Source: Thermomonas brevis (GTDB lineage: Bacteria; Pseudomonadota; Gammaproteobacteria; Xanthomonadales; Xanthomonadaceae). Taken from it: a stretch of 64,000 nt of DNA. Both the position numbers and the translations under genes were made by a program. The stretch lies in NCBI RefSeq assembly GCF_014395425.1, contig NZ_CP060711.1:558001-622000 (forward strand). The letters are read 5' to 3'. The notes beneath the pieces are model-generated. The model was not told the origin of the DNA and did no database searches. It saw only the letters and a list, made by a program, of their open reading frames with translations. Shown here in pieces: positions 27,710 through 38,274 of this stretch (position 1 is the first letter of the stretch; each line of letters starts with the position of its first letter).

Positions 27710-28764
27710 TTGTACGCGCTGAGCCGCCCGCTGCTGTTCGCCTTCGACGCCGAGCGCGCGCATACGCTCGGGCTGGCGTCGCTGGAGGCGGCGTACCGCT
27801 GCGGCCTGTCGCCGCTGCTGGCGACGCCGCCGAAGCCGCTGCCGACCAAGGCGTTCGGGCTGACCTTCCCCAACCCGGTCGGCCTGGCCGCCGGGCTGGA
27901 CAAGAGCGGCGCGCACATCGACGCGCTGCTGGCGCTGGGCTTCGGCTTCGTCGAGGTCGGCACGGTCACGCCGCTGCCGCAGCCCGGCAACCCGAGGCCG
28001 CGCATGTTCCGCCTGCCGCAGCAGCAGGCGGTCATCAATCGGATGGGCTTCAACAGCGGCGGCGTGGACGCGCTGGTGCGCAACGTGGAGCGCGCGCAGC
28101 GCAGGAACGGTCTGGTCGGCATCAACATCGGCAAGAACAAGGACACGCCGAACGAGGACGCCGTCGCCGACTACCTGCTCTGCCTGCGCCGCGTGCACGC
28201 GCTGGCCGACTACGTCACCGTCAACATCTCCTCGCCGAACACCGCCGGCCTGCGCGAATTGCAGGAGGAGCAGGCGCTGCGCAAGCTGGTCGGCGCACTG
28301 CGCGACGAGCAGGAAAAGCTCGCCGGCAAGCACGGGCGGCGCGTGCCGATGCTGGTGAAGATCGCGCCCGACCTGTCCGAGAACGACATCGACGCCGCCG
28401 CCCGCGTGCTGGGCGACCTGGGCGTGGACGGCGTGATTGCCACCAACACCACCCTGTCCCGCGAGGGCGTGGAGGGCTCGCGCCTTGCCACCGAGGCCGG
28501 CGGCCTGTCCGGCGCGCCGCTGATGAGCCAGTCCACCACCGTGCTGCGCATGCTGCGCACGCGGCTGCCGGATTCGATCCCGCTGATCGGCGTGGGCGGC
28601 ATCCTGCACGGCGCCGACGCCGCCACCAAGCAGGCGGCGGGCGCGGTGCTGGTGCAGACCTATACCGGGCTGGTCTATCGCGGCCCGGCGCTGATCGGCG
28701 AATGCGTGGACGCGCTGCGCCGGCGCAAGGAAGCCCCCAGCCGAGGCACCCTGCCCCCGAATGA
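27710..28764 (+). CDS. pyrD: Dihydroorotate dehydrogenase (quinone), with a probable 3' frameshift
   Basis: A class 2, membrane-associated flavoenzyme that oxidises dihydroorotate to orotate in pyrimidine synthesis. Family motifs in order: [13 protein letters not shown] (about 61), [15 protein letters not shown] (about 86), NRMGFNSGG (about 112), [10 protein letters not shown] (about 138), [14 protein letters not shown] (about 168, catalytic Ser), and [19 protein letters not shown] (near 295). The start is TTG at 27710, giving the usual [18 protein letters not shown]-terminus. The reading frame has no stop at the normal place and stays open through all of murB. The TGA at 28762-28764, which overlaps the murB ATG, would end the protein at normal length if one more base were present in the C-run at 28754-28758 or 28737-28741. 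I annotate to that stop. Confidence 0.85.
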
Positions 28765-29816
28765 ACGCCGCCACCGGCACCGGCTACCGCATCGCCGAAC
28801 ACGCGCGGCTGGACGCACGCAACACCTTCGGCGTGCGCGCCATGGCGCCGATGCTGGTAGAAGCCACCGACGCCGCCGCGCTGCCGGAGCTGTTCGGCTA
28901 CGCGATGCTGCGCGACGCCTCCGCGCTGGTCCTGGGCGGCGGCAGCAACCTGCTGTTCGCGGGCGATGCGCCGGGCGCGGTGCTGGCGCTGGACACGCGC
29001 CGGATCGACCTGCTCGAAGACGACGGCGCGCTCGCCATCGTCCGCGCCGACGCCGGCGTGGTCTGGCACGACTTCGTGCTGTGGACGCTGGGCCGCGGCC
29101 TGAGCGGGCTGGAGAATCTCGCGCTGATCCCCGGCACGGTCGGCGCCGCGCCGATCCAGAACATCGGCGCCTACGGCGTGGAAGTGCGCGAGCACGTGCA
29201 TGCGGTGGAAGCCTTCGACCGCGCGAGCGGCGATTTCGTGCGGCTCGCCACCGACGCCTGCGCCTTCGCCTACCGCGACTCGCTGTTCAAGCGCGAGCCG
29301 GACCGCTACGTCGTCACCGCCGTCGAGTTCGCGCTGCCGCGCGCGTTCCAACCGCGGCTGGGCTACGCCGGCATCGAGGACGAACTGCGCGCGATGGGCG
29401 TGGACGGCGCGCCGCGCGCGTCGCAGGTGGCCGAGGCGGTGATCCGCATCCGCCGCCGCAAACTGCCCGACCCGGCGGTGACCGGCAACGCCGGCAGCTT
29501 CTTCAAGAATCCCATCGTGCCGGCGGCGCAGGCCGAGGCGCTGCTGGCCGAACATCCCGCGCTGCCGGTGTTCCGCGGCGGCGATGGGGACAGCCGCAAG
29601 CTCTCCGCCGCCTGGCTGATCGACGCCTGCGGCTGGAAGGGCCATCGCGACGGCGACGCCGGCGTGTCGGCGGCGCATGCGCTGGTGCTGGTCAACCACG
29701 GCCATGCGACCGGAGTGCAGTTGCTCGATCTGGCGCGACGCATCGCCGCGTCGGTGCAGGAACGCTTCGGCGTGGCGATCGAACCGGAGCCGCGGATCGT
29801 GGGGGCGACGTGGTGA
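28761..29816 (+). CDS. murB: UDP-N-acetylenolpyruvoylglucosamine reductase
   Basis: A 351-residue FAD enzyme that reduces UDP-GlcNAc-enolpyruvate to UDP-MurNAc, the second committed step of peptidoglycan synthesis. It is the type I (E. coli-like) form. Motifs: [18 protein letters not shown] (FAD, about 55-72), [20 protein letters not shown] (about 122-142), [11 protein letters not shown] (about 170), [12 protein letters not shown] (catalytic Ser, about 243) and [12 protein letters not shown] near 285. The ATG at 28761 overlaps the expected pyrD stop (ATGA), which supports translational coupling with pyrD. Confidence 0.95.
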   Translation: MNAATGTGYRIAEHARLDARNTFGVRAMAPMLVEATDAAALPELFGYAMLRDASALVLGGGSNLLFAGDAPGAVLALDTRRIDLLEDDGALAIVRADAGVVWHDFVLWTLGRGLSGLENLALIPGTVGAAPIQNIGAYGVEVREHVHAVEAFDRASGDFVRLATDACAFAYRDSLFKREPDRYVVTAVEFALPRAFQPRLGYAGIEDELRAMGVDGAPRASQVAEAVIRIRRRKLPDPAVTGNAGSFFKNPIVPAAQAEALLAEHPALPVFRGGDGDSRKLSAAWLIDACGWKGHRDGDAGVSAAHALVLVNHGHATGVQLLDLARRIAASVQERFGVAIEPEPRIVGATW

Positions 29817-29902
29817 GCTCGCTTCGGGCAAACTCCACTCTCCCGATGAAAAAGGGATTGAAGATGAGGGCTCGGACACGTGCGGCAATGCCGGCTTCGC
29901 CG

Positions 29903-29946
29903 TACCCTCATCCGCCCTTCGGGCACCTTCTCCCGAGGGGAGAAGG
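29903..29946. repeat. Dispersed palindromic repeat (CCCTCATCCG family)
   Basis: CCCTCATCCGCCCTTCGGG is followed by a CTTCTCCCGAGGGGAGAAG hairpin (about 29928-29946). The same family appears inside the helicase gene near 56764-56815. The 3' arm GAGAAGG lies about 8 bases before the EamA ATG. Confidence 0.7.
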
Positions 29947-29952
29947 AAACGC

Positions 29953-30894
29953 ATGACGCCTCCACGCAACGTCCATGCGCGCGCCGCCCTGCTGATGCTG
30001 GGCAGCACGCTGGGCTTCGGCCTGATGGCGATCTTCATCCGGCTGGCCTCGAAGGACATCCCGACCTGGGAAGTGGCGTTCTTCCGCAACGCCTTCGGCT
30101 TCCTGTCGCTGCTGCCGATGCTGGCCCTGCCCGCGCTGCGCCAGCCGCGGCCCGCCGCCGCGTTCGCCGCCAGCGTGCGCACCGACCAACTGCCGCGCTA
30201 CGTGATCCGCACCGCCATCGGCATCGCCAGCATGTTCTGCGGGTTCTGGGCGATCGCCCACCTGCCGCTGGCGCAGGCGATCTCGCTGGCCTATTCCTCG
30301 CCGATCTTCGTCACCATCGCCGCCATCCTCATGCTCGGCGAGCGCGTGCGCGCGCGCCGCTGGACGGCGGTGGCGCTGGGCTTCGTCGGCGTGCTGGTGA
30401 TCGTGCGGCCGTGGTCGCACGCGTTCAGCCTGGGCTCGCTGGTGGCGGTGGCGGCGGCGGTGCTGAGCGCGCTGGTCGCCATCCAGATCAAGCAGCTCTC
30501 TCAGACCGACAAGGCCGACACCATCGTGTTCTGGACCTATGCGCTGTGGGTGCCGATGTCGCTGCTGCCCTCGCTGTTCGTGTGGCGCTGGCCGGCCGGC
30601 ATCGAATGGCTGTGGCTGGCCGCGACCGGGCTGATGGGCACGGTGGGGCAGCTGCTGTGGACGCGCGCGCTGAAACTGGGCGACGTGTCCGCGCTGACAC
30701 CGATCAGCTTCATGCAGCTGCCCGTGGTGACGCTGGCCGGTTGGCTGCTGTTCGGCGAATCGGTGGACGGCGCCACCCTGCTGGGCGCCGGCATCATCCT
30801 CGGCTCGACTTTCTACATCGCCCATCGCGAGGCCAAGCTGGCGCGCGAGCAGCGCAGCAAGGCCCCGAGCGAGGCGGTCGAACCCGGCAGTTGA
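29953..30894 (+). CDS. EamA/DMT-family transporter
   Basis: A 313-residue inner-membrane protein of the drug/metabolite transporter superfamily with about ten hydrophobic helices in two EamA halves. Typical blocks include [19 protein letters not shown] and [11 protein letters not shown] in the first half, [17 protein letters not shown] at the end of it, and [21 protein letters not shown] in the second half. Substrates in the family range from amino acids to nucleotide sugars and cannot be told here. The ATG at 29953 is placed by the GAGAAGG sequence, which belongs to a palindromic repeat. The gene is 136 bases downstream of murB. Confidence 0.88.
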   Translation: MTPPRNVHARAALLMLGSTLGFGLMAIFIRLASKDIPTWEVAFFRNAFGFLSLLPMLALPALRQPRPAAAFAASVRTDQLPRYVIRTAIGIASMFCGFWAIAHLPLAQAISLAYSSPIFVTIAAILMLGERVRARRWTAVALGFVGVLVIVRPWSHAFSLGSLVAVAAAVLSALVAIQIKQLSQTDKADTIVFWTYALWVPMSLLPSLFVWRWPAGIEWLWLAATGLMGTVGQLLWTRALKLGDVSALTPISFMQLPVVTLAGWLLFGESVDGATLLGAGIILGSTFYIAHREAKLAREQRSKAPSEAVEPGS

Positions 30895-30981
30895 GGCCCA
30901 TCCGGGCACGTGCATTCCGGCACGGGCGGGCGCTGCCGGCCGGTGTTATTTCTTGCGCATCTTTCTCGAAGGACGACCGCG

Positions 30982-31551
30982 ATGCGCCCTGCCCTGCTGC
31001 TCCTGCTCGCCGCGCTGGCCGCGCCCGCGGCCGCCCAGAACGCCCAGACCACGCATGCGCCGCCGCCCGCGCAGCCGGTGAACTTCAGCGTGCCCGCCGC
31101 CGCGGACAAGGACGTGGCGAGCGTCGACGCCATCGTGGCCGCGCTGTACGACGTGATTTCCGGCCCGGTCGGCCAGGCGCGCGACTGGAATCGCCTGCGC
31201 TCGCTGTTCATTCCAGAAAGCAGGATGATGCCGGTCGGCCAGCGCCCCGATGGCAGCGCCGGCATGCGCCTGCTGCGGGTCAACGACTACGTGGCGATGT
31301 CCGGCGCGCTGCTGGTCGAGAAAGGCTTCCACGAACGCGAGCTGGCGCGCCGCACCGAGCGCTTCGGCCACATCGCGCACGTGTTCAGCACCTACGAGGG
31401 CAAGCTGGAAGGTGAAGCCGAGGCGATGCGCGGCATCAACAGCATCCAGCTGATGCACGACGGCAAGCGCTGGTGGATCGTCTCGCTGATGTGGGAAGCG
31501 GAGAACCCGACGCTGAAGCTGCCGGCGCAGTATCTGCCCGGCGGCGGCTGA
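30982..31551 (+). CDS. Secreted protein of unknown function, possibly NTF2/SnoaL-like
   Basis: A 189-residue protein. A signal peptide (MRPALLLLLAALAAPAAAQ) with an AAA-Q cleavage site predicts export to the periplasm. The mature part, with DKDVASVDAIVAALYDVISG, RSLFIPESRMMPVG and RWWIVSLMWEAENPTLKLP, has the alternating pattern of NTF2-like cone folds, in which a small alpha-beta barrel binds a ligand; this is a fold guess only. GAAGGACGACC precedes the ATG. It converges on the kinase gene with three bases between them. No function is claimed. Confidence 0.75.
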   Translation: MRPALLLLLAALAAPAAAQNAQTTHAPPPAQPVNFSVPAAADKDVASVDAIVAALYDVISGPVGQARDWNRLRSLFIPESRMMPVGQRPDGSAGMRLLRVNDYVAMSGALLVEKGFHERELARRTERFGHIAHVFSTYEGKLEGEAEAMRGINSIQLMHDGKRWWIVSLMWEAENPTLKLPAQYLPGGG

Positions 31552-31554
31552 GCC

Positions 31555-34278
31555 TCAGGGCTGCTCCAGTGGCCCGCCCTTGCGTTCCGCTTCTAGGATC
31601 ATGTCGCGCACCGTCCGTTCGCCCCCATCCAGCGCATCGAGCTTGGCCCGCAGCAACGGCGCGACATAGCGCTCGCGCAGCGCATCGGCAGCGGAGACAT
31701 CGCCCTGTTTGCGCAGCAGGCGTTGCAGCCGCCAGGCAGTCATGATGGTCTGGTTGTCATCCATGCCATGCGCTTCCTCGCGCAGCGGCAGCAGTTCGCG
31801 ATAGGAGGCAATCGCCAACGCCGTATCGCCCAGCGCATCCGCACTTTGCCCGCGGATGTCCAGCGCCGCCTGCGTCTGCGGATGCTTTTCGCCCAGCACC
31901 TCGCGCACCTGCGGCAGCAGCTGCGTCGCCAGCGCCAGCGCCTCCTTCGGGCGTCCGGCCTGCTTCAGGGTGCCTGCGCGGTTGACGAGGATGTAGAGCG
32001 TGTCCGGGTGGCGCGGGCCAAGCAGCCGCGTGCGCGCCTCCGCCACGTCCTGCTGCATCACCAGCGTCTTGTCGAACTGATGCAGCCGCGCGTACACGGT
32101 GGACAGGTTGAGCTTGGCGCGCAGCGTCTGCGGATGCTCCGCACCCAGCACGCGCGTGGCGGCTTCGACCACGGCGCTGCCGATGGGCAGCGCTTCTTCC
32201 GGCTTGCCACTGTCGGTCAGCATGTTCGCCAGATTGCCGCGCTCGCCCAGCGTGGTCGGATGCTCGGCCCCCAGCCTGCGGGTCTGGATCGCCACCTGCT
32301 CGCGCTGCATCGCCACCGCGCCGTCCTTGTCGCCGGTCAGGACGCGCATGATCGCCAGGTTGTGCCGCGCTTCCAGCGTGTCGGGGTCGTCCTTGCCCAG
32401 CACCTGCGCGCGCATCGGCAGCAGCGCTTCCATCAGCTTGCGGCCCGCATCGGGCTCGCCCATCCGTCCCAGCAGGATGGCAAGGTTGTTGGTGACCTCC
32501 ATCGTGGCCGGGTCGCGTTCGCCGCGCAGGCGGATGGCATCGGCGCGCAGCGTCTCCAGCATGCGGCGCGCGCGTGGCCGGTCGCCCAGCCCGGTGATCG
32601 CGCCGGCCTGGTCGAGACGCAGCTTGATCCGCAGCGGATCGTTGGCCGGCAGTCGCTCCGCGTTGTGCAAGGCGGCGTCCGCCACGGCCAGCGCGTCCTT
32701 GGCGCGGGAGGCGTCGAGCAGCGCGCGCGCCTGTTCCTGCCGGGCCTTCAACGTCTCCGGGGCGGCTTCGCCGAGCGCGCGGGCGCGATAGCCGGCCACC
32801 TGCGCGAAGCCGGCCGCCGCCGCATCCGGCAAGCCTAAAGCGACGCGCACGCGCGCCACCGATTCGCGCAGGTCGGCGGCCAGCGCGGGATCGTCGCCGA
32901 AGTCGCGGACGATGGCGCGCTCGGCGTTGGCGAGGATGCTGCGGTCGATCACCGACCGCGCGAGGTCGGGCGTGCTGGCATGCGCCAAAGCCAGATCGAA
33001 CGCGGGCGCTTCGTCCGGCGCCTGCCGGGCGACCTGTGCGCGCAGGTCGCCGGCGATGCCGGCGCCCATCGATTCGATGTCGATGCCTTCCAGCATCGAC
33101 TGCTGGAACGCCGCCACCTTCTCCAGCTGCGCGTTGCGCTGCTCGGCGATGGCGCGCTGCGCGCGCGCCTGCAGCAGGCCATAGACCGACAGCGCCAGCC
33201 CGCCGACCAGCGCCAGCGCGACCAGCGACGCAGCCAGGATGCCGGTGCGGTGGCGCTGCGCGAACTTGCGCCAGACGTAGCGGCGGGTGCGCGGCGCGGC
33301 CTGCACCGGCTGGCCGTCGAGGAAGCGCTGCAGATCCTCGGCCAGCGCGGCCACGGATGGATAGCGTTCGCCGCGCTCGAAGCGCATCGCCTTCGCCACC
33401 ACCCAGTCCAGCTCGTTGCGCAACACGCGGCGCATGCGCGGCAGCGGCTCGCTGCGTGCGTGCGCCACCTTGCCCGCGTCGGCCGGCGACAGCGTGGACA
33501 GCTGCTGCGACGGCAGCCGCAGCGTATGCGCGCCGTCGGTCTCGGTCTCGCCGCGCGCGTTCGGCCGCTGGCCGGTAAGCAGTTCGCCGAGCACCACGCC
33601 CAGCGCGAACACGTCGCTGCGGGTGTCGACCAGCGCCTGGTCGCCGCCGGCCTGCTCCGGGCTCATGTAGTCGGGTGTGCCGGCGGCTTCGCGGCCTTCG
33701 GTCAGCGAGGTGGCGGTGGCGATGCCGAAATCGATGATCTTCGGCAGCGCGCGGCCGTCCACCTCGTCCACCAGCAGGTTGCCGGGCTTGAGGTCGCGGT
33801 GGATCACGCCCTTCTGGTGCGCGTGCTGCACACCTTCGCAGACGCGCACGAACAGGGCGATGCGCTCGCGCAGCGGCAAGGCGTGCGCGTCGCAATAGTC
33901 GGTGATCGGACTGCCGGCGATGAACTCCATCGCGAAGTACGGGTGCCCGTCGGGCGTGGCACCGGCGTCGAAGATCTGCGCGATGGCCGGATGCCGCATC
34001 TGCGCCAACAGCTGCCGCTCGACCTCGAAATACGCCACCCGCCGCGCGTCCAGCTTCTGCGCGCGCAGCAGCTTGAGCGCCACCGTGCGCCGCACCGGTT
34101 CGAGCTGCTCGGCGCGATAGACGTCGCCCATCCCGCCGCGCCCCAGCAGTTCCTCGATGCGGTAGCGCCCGAGCTGCGCGCCGGGCGCCAGCGTCTCGCC
34201 CACCGACGGCGCGGCCGACGGCGCGCGCGTCGCCAGCAATTCGGTGCGGTCCGGGTCTTCCTGCCTGTCCTGCGCCAT
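31555..34278 (-). CDS. Membrane Ser/Thr protein kinase with TPR repeats
   Basis: A 907-residue Hanks-type kinase. Residues about 36-310 are the kinase domain, with the P-loop LLGRGGMGDVYRA, the Lys in TVALKLLRAQ, the catalytic HRDLKPGNLLVD, the DFG block IIDFGIATA, and the activation-segment end GTPDYMSPEQAGG. A transmembrane helix (GILAASLVALALVGGLALSV) follows at about 343-362. The C-terminal half is a long set of TPR repeats, with recurring LGAEHPTTL and LGPRHPDTLYILVN units, as in kinases that sense partner proteins. The start at 34278 follows GAGGGGGAAAC; the longer frame upstream has no ribosome site. It is divergent from a gene for an FHA-GGDEF protein, 90 bases away; FHA domains bind phosphothreonine, so that protein may be a target. 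Confidence 0.9.
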   Translation of the reverse strand: MAQDRQEDPDRTELLATRAPSAAPSVGETLAPGAQLGRYRIEELLGRGGMGDVYRAEQLEPVRRTVALKLLRAQKLDARRVAYFEVERQLLAQMRHPAIAQIFDAGATPDGHPYFAMEFIAGSPITDYCDAHALPLRERIALFVRVCEGVQHAHQKGVIHRDLKPGNLLVDEVDGRALPKIIDFGIATATSLTEGREAAGTPDYMSPEQAGGDQALVDTRSDVFALGVVLGELLTGQRPNARGETETDGAHTLRLPSQQLSTLSPADAGKVAHARSEPLPRMRRVLRNELDWVVAKAMRFERGERYPSVAALAEDLQRFLDGQPVQAAPRTRRYVWRKFAQRHRTGILAASLVALALVGGLALSVYGLLQARAQRAIAEQRNAQLEKVAAFQQSMLEGIDIESMGAGIAGDLRAQVARQAPDEAPAFDLALAHASTPDLARSVIDRSILANAERAIVRDFGDDPALAADLRESVARVRVALGLPDAAAAGFAQVAGYRARALGEAAPETLKARQEQARALLDASRAKDALAVADAALHNAERLPANDPLRIKLRLDQAGAITGLGDRPRARRMLETLRADAIRLRGERDPATMEVTNNLAILLGRMGEPDAGRKLMEALLPMRAQVLGKDDPDTLEARHNLAIMRVLTGDKDGAVAMQREQVAIQTRRLGAEHPTTLGERGNLANMLTDSGKPEEALPIGSAVVEAATRVLGAEHPQTLRAKLNLSTVYARLHQFDKTLVMQQDVAEARTRLLGPRHPDTLYILVNRAGTLKQAGRPKEALALATQLLPQVREVLGEKHPQTQAALDIRGQSADALGDTALAIASYRELLPLREEAHGMDDNQTIMTAWRLQRLLRKQGDVSAADALRERYVAPLLRAKLDALDGGERTVRDMILEAERKGGPLEQP

Positions 34279-34368
34279 CGTTGTTTCCCCCTCGGGCCAT
34301 TCTAGCCGCCGCGCCATTCCGTCTCCGCGCCGGGGTTACACTCCCCGGATCGCGACTTCGACCCCGCC

Positions 34369-35277
34369 ATGGCCACCGATCCCGCGCAGCAGGACACCAC
34401 CCAGCGCACGCTGCTCAGCGAGGGCCCGCTGCATCCCGCGCCGCGGTCGGCCTGCGTGGTGGTGATCCACGGCGAAGGGCTGGGCCGGCGCACCGACATC
34501 CGCGACGGCGCGCTGCTGGTCGGGCGCTCGCACGAAGCCGACCTCTCGATCCAGCACAAGAGCGTGTCCCGCCAGCACTGCCGGATCTGGCGCGACGCCG
34601 CCGGGCAGTACCGCATCCGCGACCTCGGCGCGACCAACGCCACCCGCCTCAACGAAGCGCGGCTGCCCGCCGAGGCGGACGCGCCGCTCAACGACGGCGA
34701 CCGCATCACCGTCGGCGAAACCATCCTCAAGTTCATCGCCCAGGACAGCGTGGAAGCGCGCTATCACGAGGAGATCTACCAGCTCGCGGTGCACGACCCG
34801 CTGACCGAGCTGCACAACCGCCGCCACTTCTGCGAGATGGCGGACAAGGAGATCGGCCGCGCGCTGCGCCACGGCCGCCCGCTGGCGCTGTGCATCATCG
34901 ACGTCGACCTGTTCAAGCCGGTCAACGACCGCTACGGCCACATCAGCGGCGACGAAGTGCTGCGCCAGATCGGCGCGCTGGTGCGCGGCCATGCGCGCAA
35001 CGACGACCTGGCCGCGCGCATCGGCGGCGAGGAGTTCGCGCTGCTGCTGCCGGAATGCGAGCTGGAGCCGGCGCTGCGCCTGGCCGAGCGCCTGCGCGAG
35101 GCGGTCGCGGCGGCCAGCTTTGCGCCCGGCGGCGAGCCGCAGCGCATCACCATCAGCATCGGCATCGCCACGCTCTCGCCGGAGCGCGACAGCCGCCCGG
35201 CCCTGATGGCCGCCGCCGACGCTGCGCTGTACCGCGCCAAGAGCGAAGGCCGCAACCGGGTCTGCGTCGAAGGCTGA
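34369..35277 (+). CDS. FHA-domain diguanylate cyclase
   Basis: A 302-residue protein. Residues about 20-125 form an FHA domain with GALLVGRSHEADLSIQ, KSVSRQHCRIW and LGATNATRLNE, the conserved Arg, Ser-x-x-His and Asn blocks that bind phosphothreonine. A GGDEF domain follows (about 135-300) with NRRHFCEMADKEIGRALR, DVDLFKPVNDRYGHISGDEV and the active-site RIGGEEFALLLP, so it should make cyclic di-GMP. No membrane segment is present, so it is cytoplasmic. The receptor kinase encoded divergently next to it is a plausible partner. No clear ribosome site is seen before 34369 (CGACCCCGCC). Confidence 0.9.
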   Translation: MATDPAQQDTTQRTLLSEGPLHPAPRSACVVVIHGEGLGRRTDIRDGALLVGRSHEADLSIQHKSVSRQHCRIWRDAAGQYRIRDLGATNATRLNEARLPAEADAPLNDGDRITVGETILKFIAQDSVEARYHEEIYQLAVHDPLTELHNRRHFCEMADKEIGRALRHGRPLALCIIDVDLFKPVNDRYGHISGDEVLRQIGALVRGHARNDDLAARIGGEEFALLLPECELEPALRLAERLREAVAAASFAPGGEPQRITISIGIATLSPERDSRPALMAAADAALYRAKSEGRNRVCVEG

Positions 35278-35281
35278 AGCT

Positions 35282-36535
<1,254 letters not shown>

Positions 36536-36788
36536 GCGGGCATTTTAGCCGTTGCGATGCCCTGCCAACGCTCGGCTTGCCCGTGGACCCCGTGCGCTTC
36601 AAGCGTGCCATGGGTGGGCACGCGCTGCATGCGACGCAAGTGTGCGAACGCTCACCACGAACTGTAGCGGGCCGGGCCACGGACCGGACGTGCACCCGAG
36701 CCTCGCAGCTGGCTGGATGCGGAATCCAAGCGGCGAAGCACACGGACCCACGGGCAAGCCGACACGCATTGACGCTACGATTGCCGAC

Positions 36789-38129
36789 ATGCAATCCCGC
36801 GACGACCGCATCCTCACCCCCGGCCAACTCAACACGCTGGCGCGCGACCTGCTGGAAAGCGCCTTCCCGCTGGTGCTGGTCGAGGGCGAGCTGGGCAACG
36901 TGACCCGCCCGGCCTCCGGCCACCTCTACTTCACCCTGAAGGACGCGCGTGCGCAGGTGCGCTGCGCGCTGTTCAAGCCCAAGAGCCAGTGGCTGAAGTT
37001 CGCCCCGCGCGAGGGGCTGAAGGTGCTGGCCCGCGGCCGGCTCACGCTTTACGAGGCGCGCGGCGACTACCAGCTGGTCTGCGATTCGCTGGAGGAAGCC
37101 GGCGAAGGCGCACTGCGCCGCGCGTTCGAGGAGCTGAAAGCGCGCCTGCAGGCGGAAGGGCTGTTCGAACCGGCGCGCAAGCGTCCCCTGCCCGCCTTCG
37201 TGCGCCGGCTGGCGGTGCTGACCTCGCCGACCGGCGCGGTGATCCGCGACGTCATCAGCGTGCTGCGCCGGCGCTTTCCGCTGGTCGAAGTGGACCTGCT
37301 GCCGGTGCCGGTGCAGGGCGATGGCGCGGCGGCGCAGATCCGTTCCGCGCTGCTGCGCGCCGACGACTGCGGCCGCTACGACGCGATCCTGCTGGCGCGC
37401 GGCGGCGGCTCGCTGGAAGACCTGTGGGCGTTCAACGACGAAGCGCTGGTGCGGGCGATCGCCGACTGCATGACGCCGGTGGTGTCCGCGATCGGCCACG
37501 AAACCGACTTCTCGCTGGCCGATTTCGCCGCCGACCTGCGCGCCCCCACGCCGTCCGCGGCGGCGGAATTGCTGGTGCCGGACGCCGTCGGGCTGTCGGC
37601 GCGGCTCGCCGGCCTGCATCGGCAGGCGCTGGCGCTCCAGGCCAATGCGCTGCGCCAGCGCATGCAGCGGCTGGATCGCGCCTTCCTGCGCCTGCACGCG
37701 CAGCGCCCGCAGGCGCGGCTGGACGCGCTGGCCCGGCGCGCGACGCAGGCGAAGCTGCGACTGGACAATGCCGTCCAGCGCCGGCTGGAGCGCGAGCGTG
37801 GCGCGCTGCGGCACGCCGATGCGATCCTGCGCGCCCAGCATCCGCACCAACGCCTGCAACGCCTGCGCGAGCGCCTGCTGGCGCTGCAAAGCCGCCCGCA
37901 GGCGCTGATCGCGCAGCGCTTGCAGCGCGAGGCGTTGCACCTGCGCGGATTGGCGCGGTCGCTGCACGCAATCAGCCCGCTGGCGACGGTGGCGCGCGGC
38001 TACAGCATCCTGCAGCACCCGGACGGCCGGATCGTGCGCGGCATCGCCGACGCCGCGCCCGGCGACGCGCTGCGCGCGCGCCTGCAAGATGGCGCGCTGG
38101 CGGTGCGGGTGGAGCGACGCGAGGAATAG
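36789..38129 (+). CDS. xseA: Exodeoxyribonuclease VII large subunit
   Basis: A 446-residue large subunit of the nuclease that degrades single-stranded DNA with XseB. An N-terminal OB-fold (residues about 8-105, with [20 protein letters not shown]) precedes the catalytic domain with [13 protein letters not shown] (about 143), [18 protein letters not shown] (about 200), [18 protein letters not shown] (about 235) and [12 protein letters not shown] long coiled-coil region rich in Arg, Leu and Gln follows, then the conserved C-terminal [14 protein letters not shown]. The ATG at 36789 is the start of the conserved region; upstream frame is not coding-like. xseB is not in the window. Confidence 0.94.
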   Translation: MQSRDDRILTPGQLNTLARDLLESAFPLVLVEGELGNVTRPASGHLYFTLKDARAQVRCALFKPKSQWLKFAPREGLKVLARGRLTLYEARGDYQLVCDSLEEAGEGALRRAFEELKARLQAEGLFEPARKRPLPAFVRRLAVLTSPTGAVIRDVISVLRRRFPLVEVDLLPVPVQGDGAAAQIRSALLRADDCGRYDAILLARGGGSLEDLWAFNDEALVRAIADCMTPVVSAIGHETDFSLADFAADLRAPTPSAAAELLVPDAVGLSARLAGLHRQALALQANALRQRMQRLDRAFLRLHAQRPQARLDALARRATQAKLRLDNAVQRRLERERGALRHADAILRAQHPHQRLQRLRERLLALQSRPQALIAQRLQREALHLRGLARSLHAISPLATVARGYSILQHPDGRIVRGIADAAPGDALRARLQDGALAVRVERREE

Positions 38130-38154
38130 CCCCGCTGGGGAGCATTGAAACAGC

Positions 38155-38230
38155 CTGGACGCGGATCAACGCGGAAAGACGCGGATCAAATCTTGTTGAT
38201 CCGGGTTCATCCGCGTCGATCCGCATCAAA
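38155..38230. repeat. Dispersed inverted repeat, GCGGATC family, copy A
   Basis: GGACGCGGATCAACGCGGAA opens the element and a near-complement (CCGCGTCGATCCGCATC) closes it, around a central GATC-containing loop. Related copies lie at 42732-42810 and 49126-49180. It sits after the xseA stop. Confidence 0.75.
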
Positions 38231-38274
38231 AATTTCTTGCAGGCGCGGACCCGCACATGCGCATCACGACAGCG

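Noticed and set aside
27323..29956. A single 877-codon frame that would fuse PyrD to a 400-residue extension
   Set aside because: The extension lies over murB in another frame and has shadow-like composition (Arg-rich). A one-base shift near 28750 explains it better.
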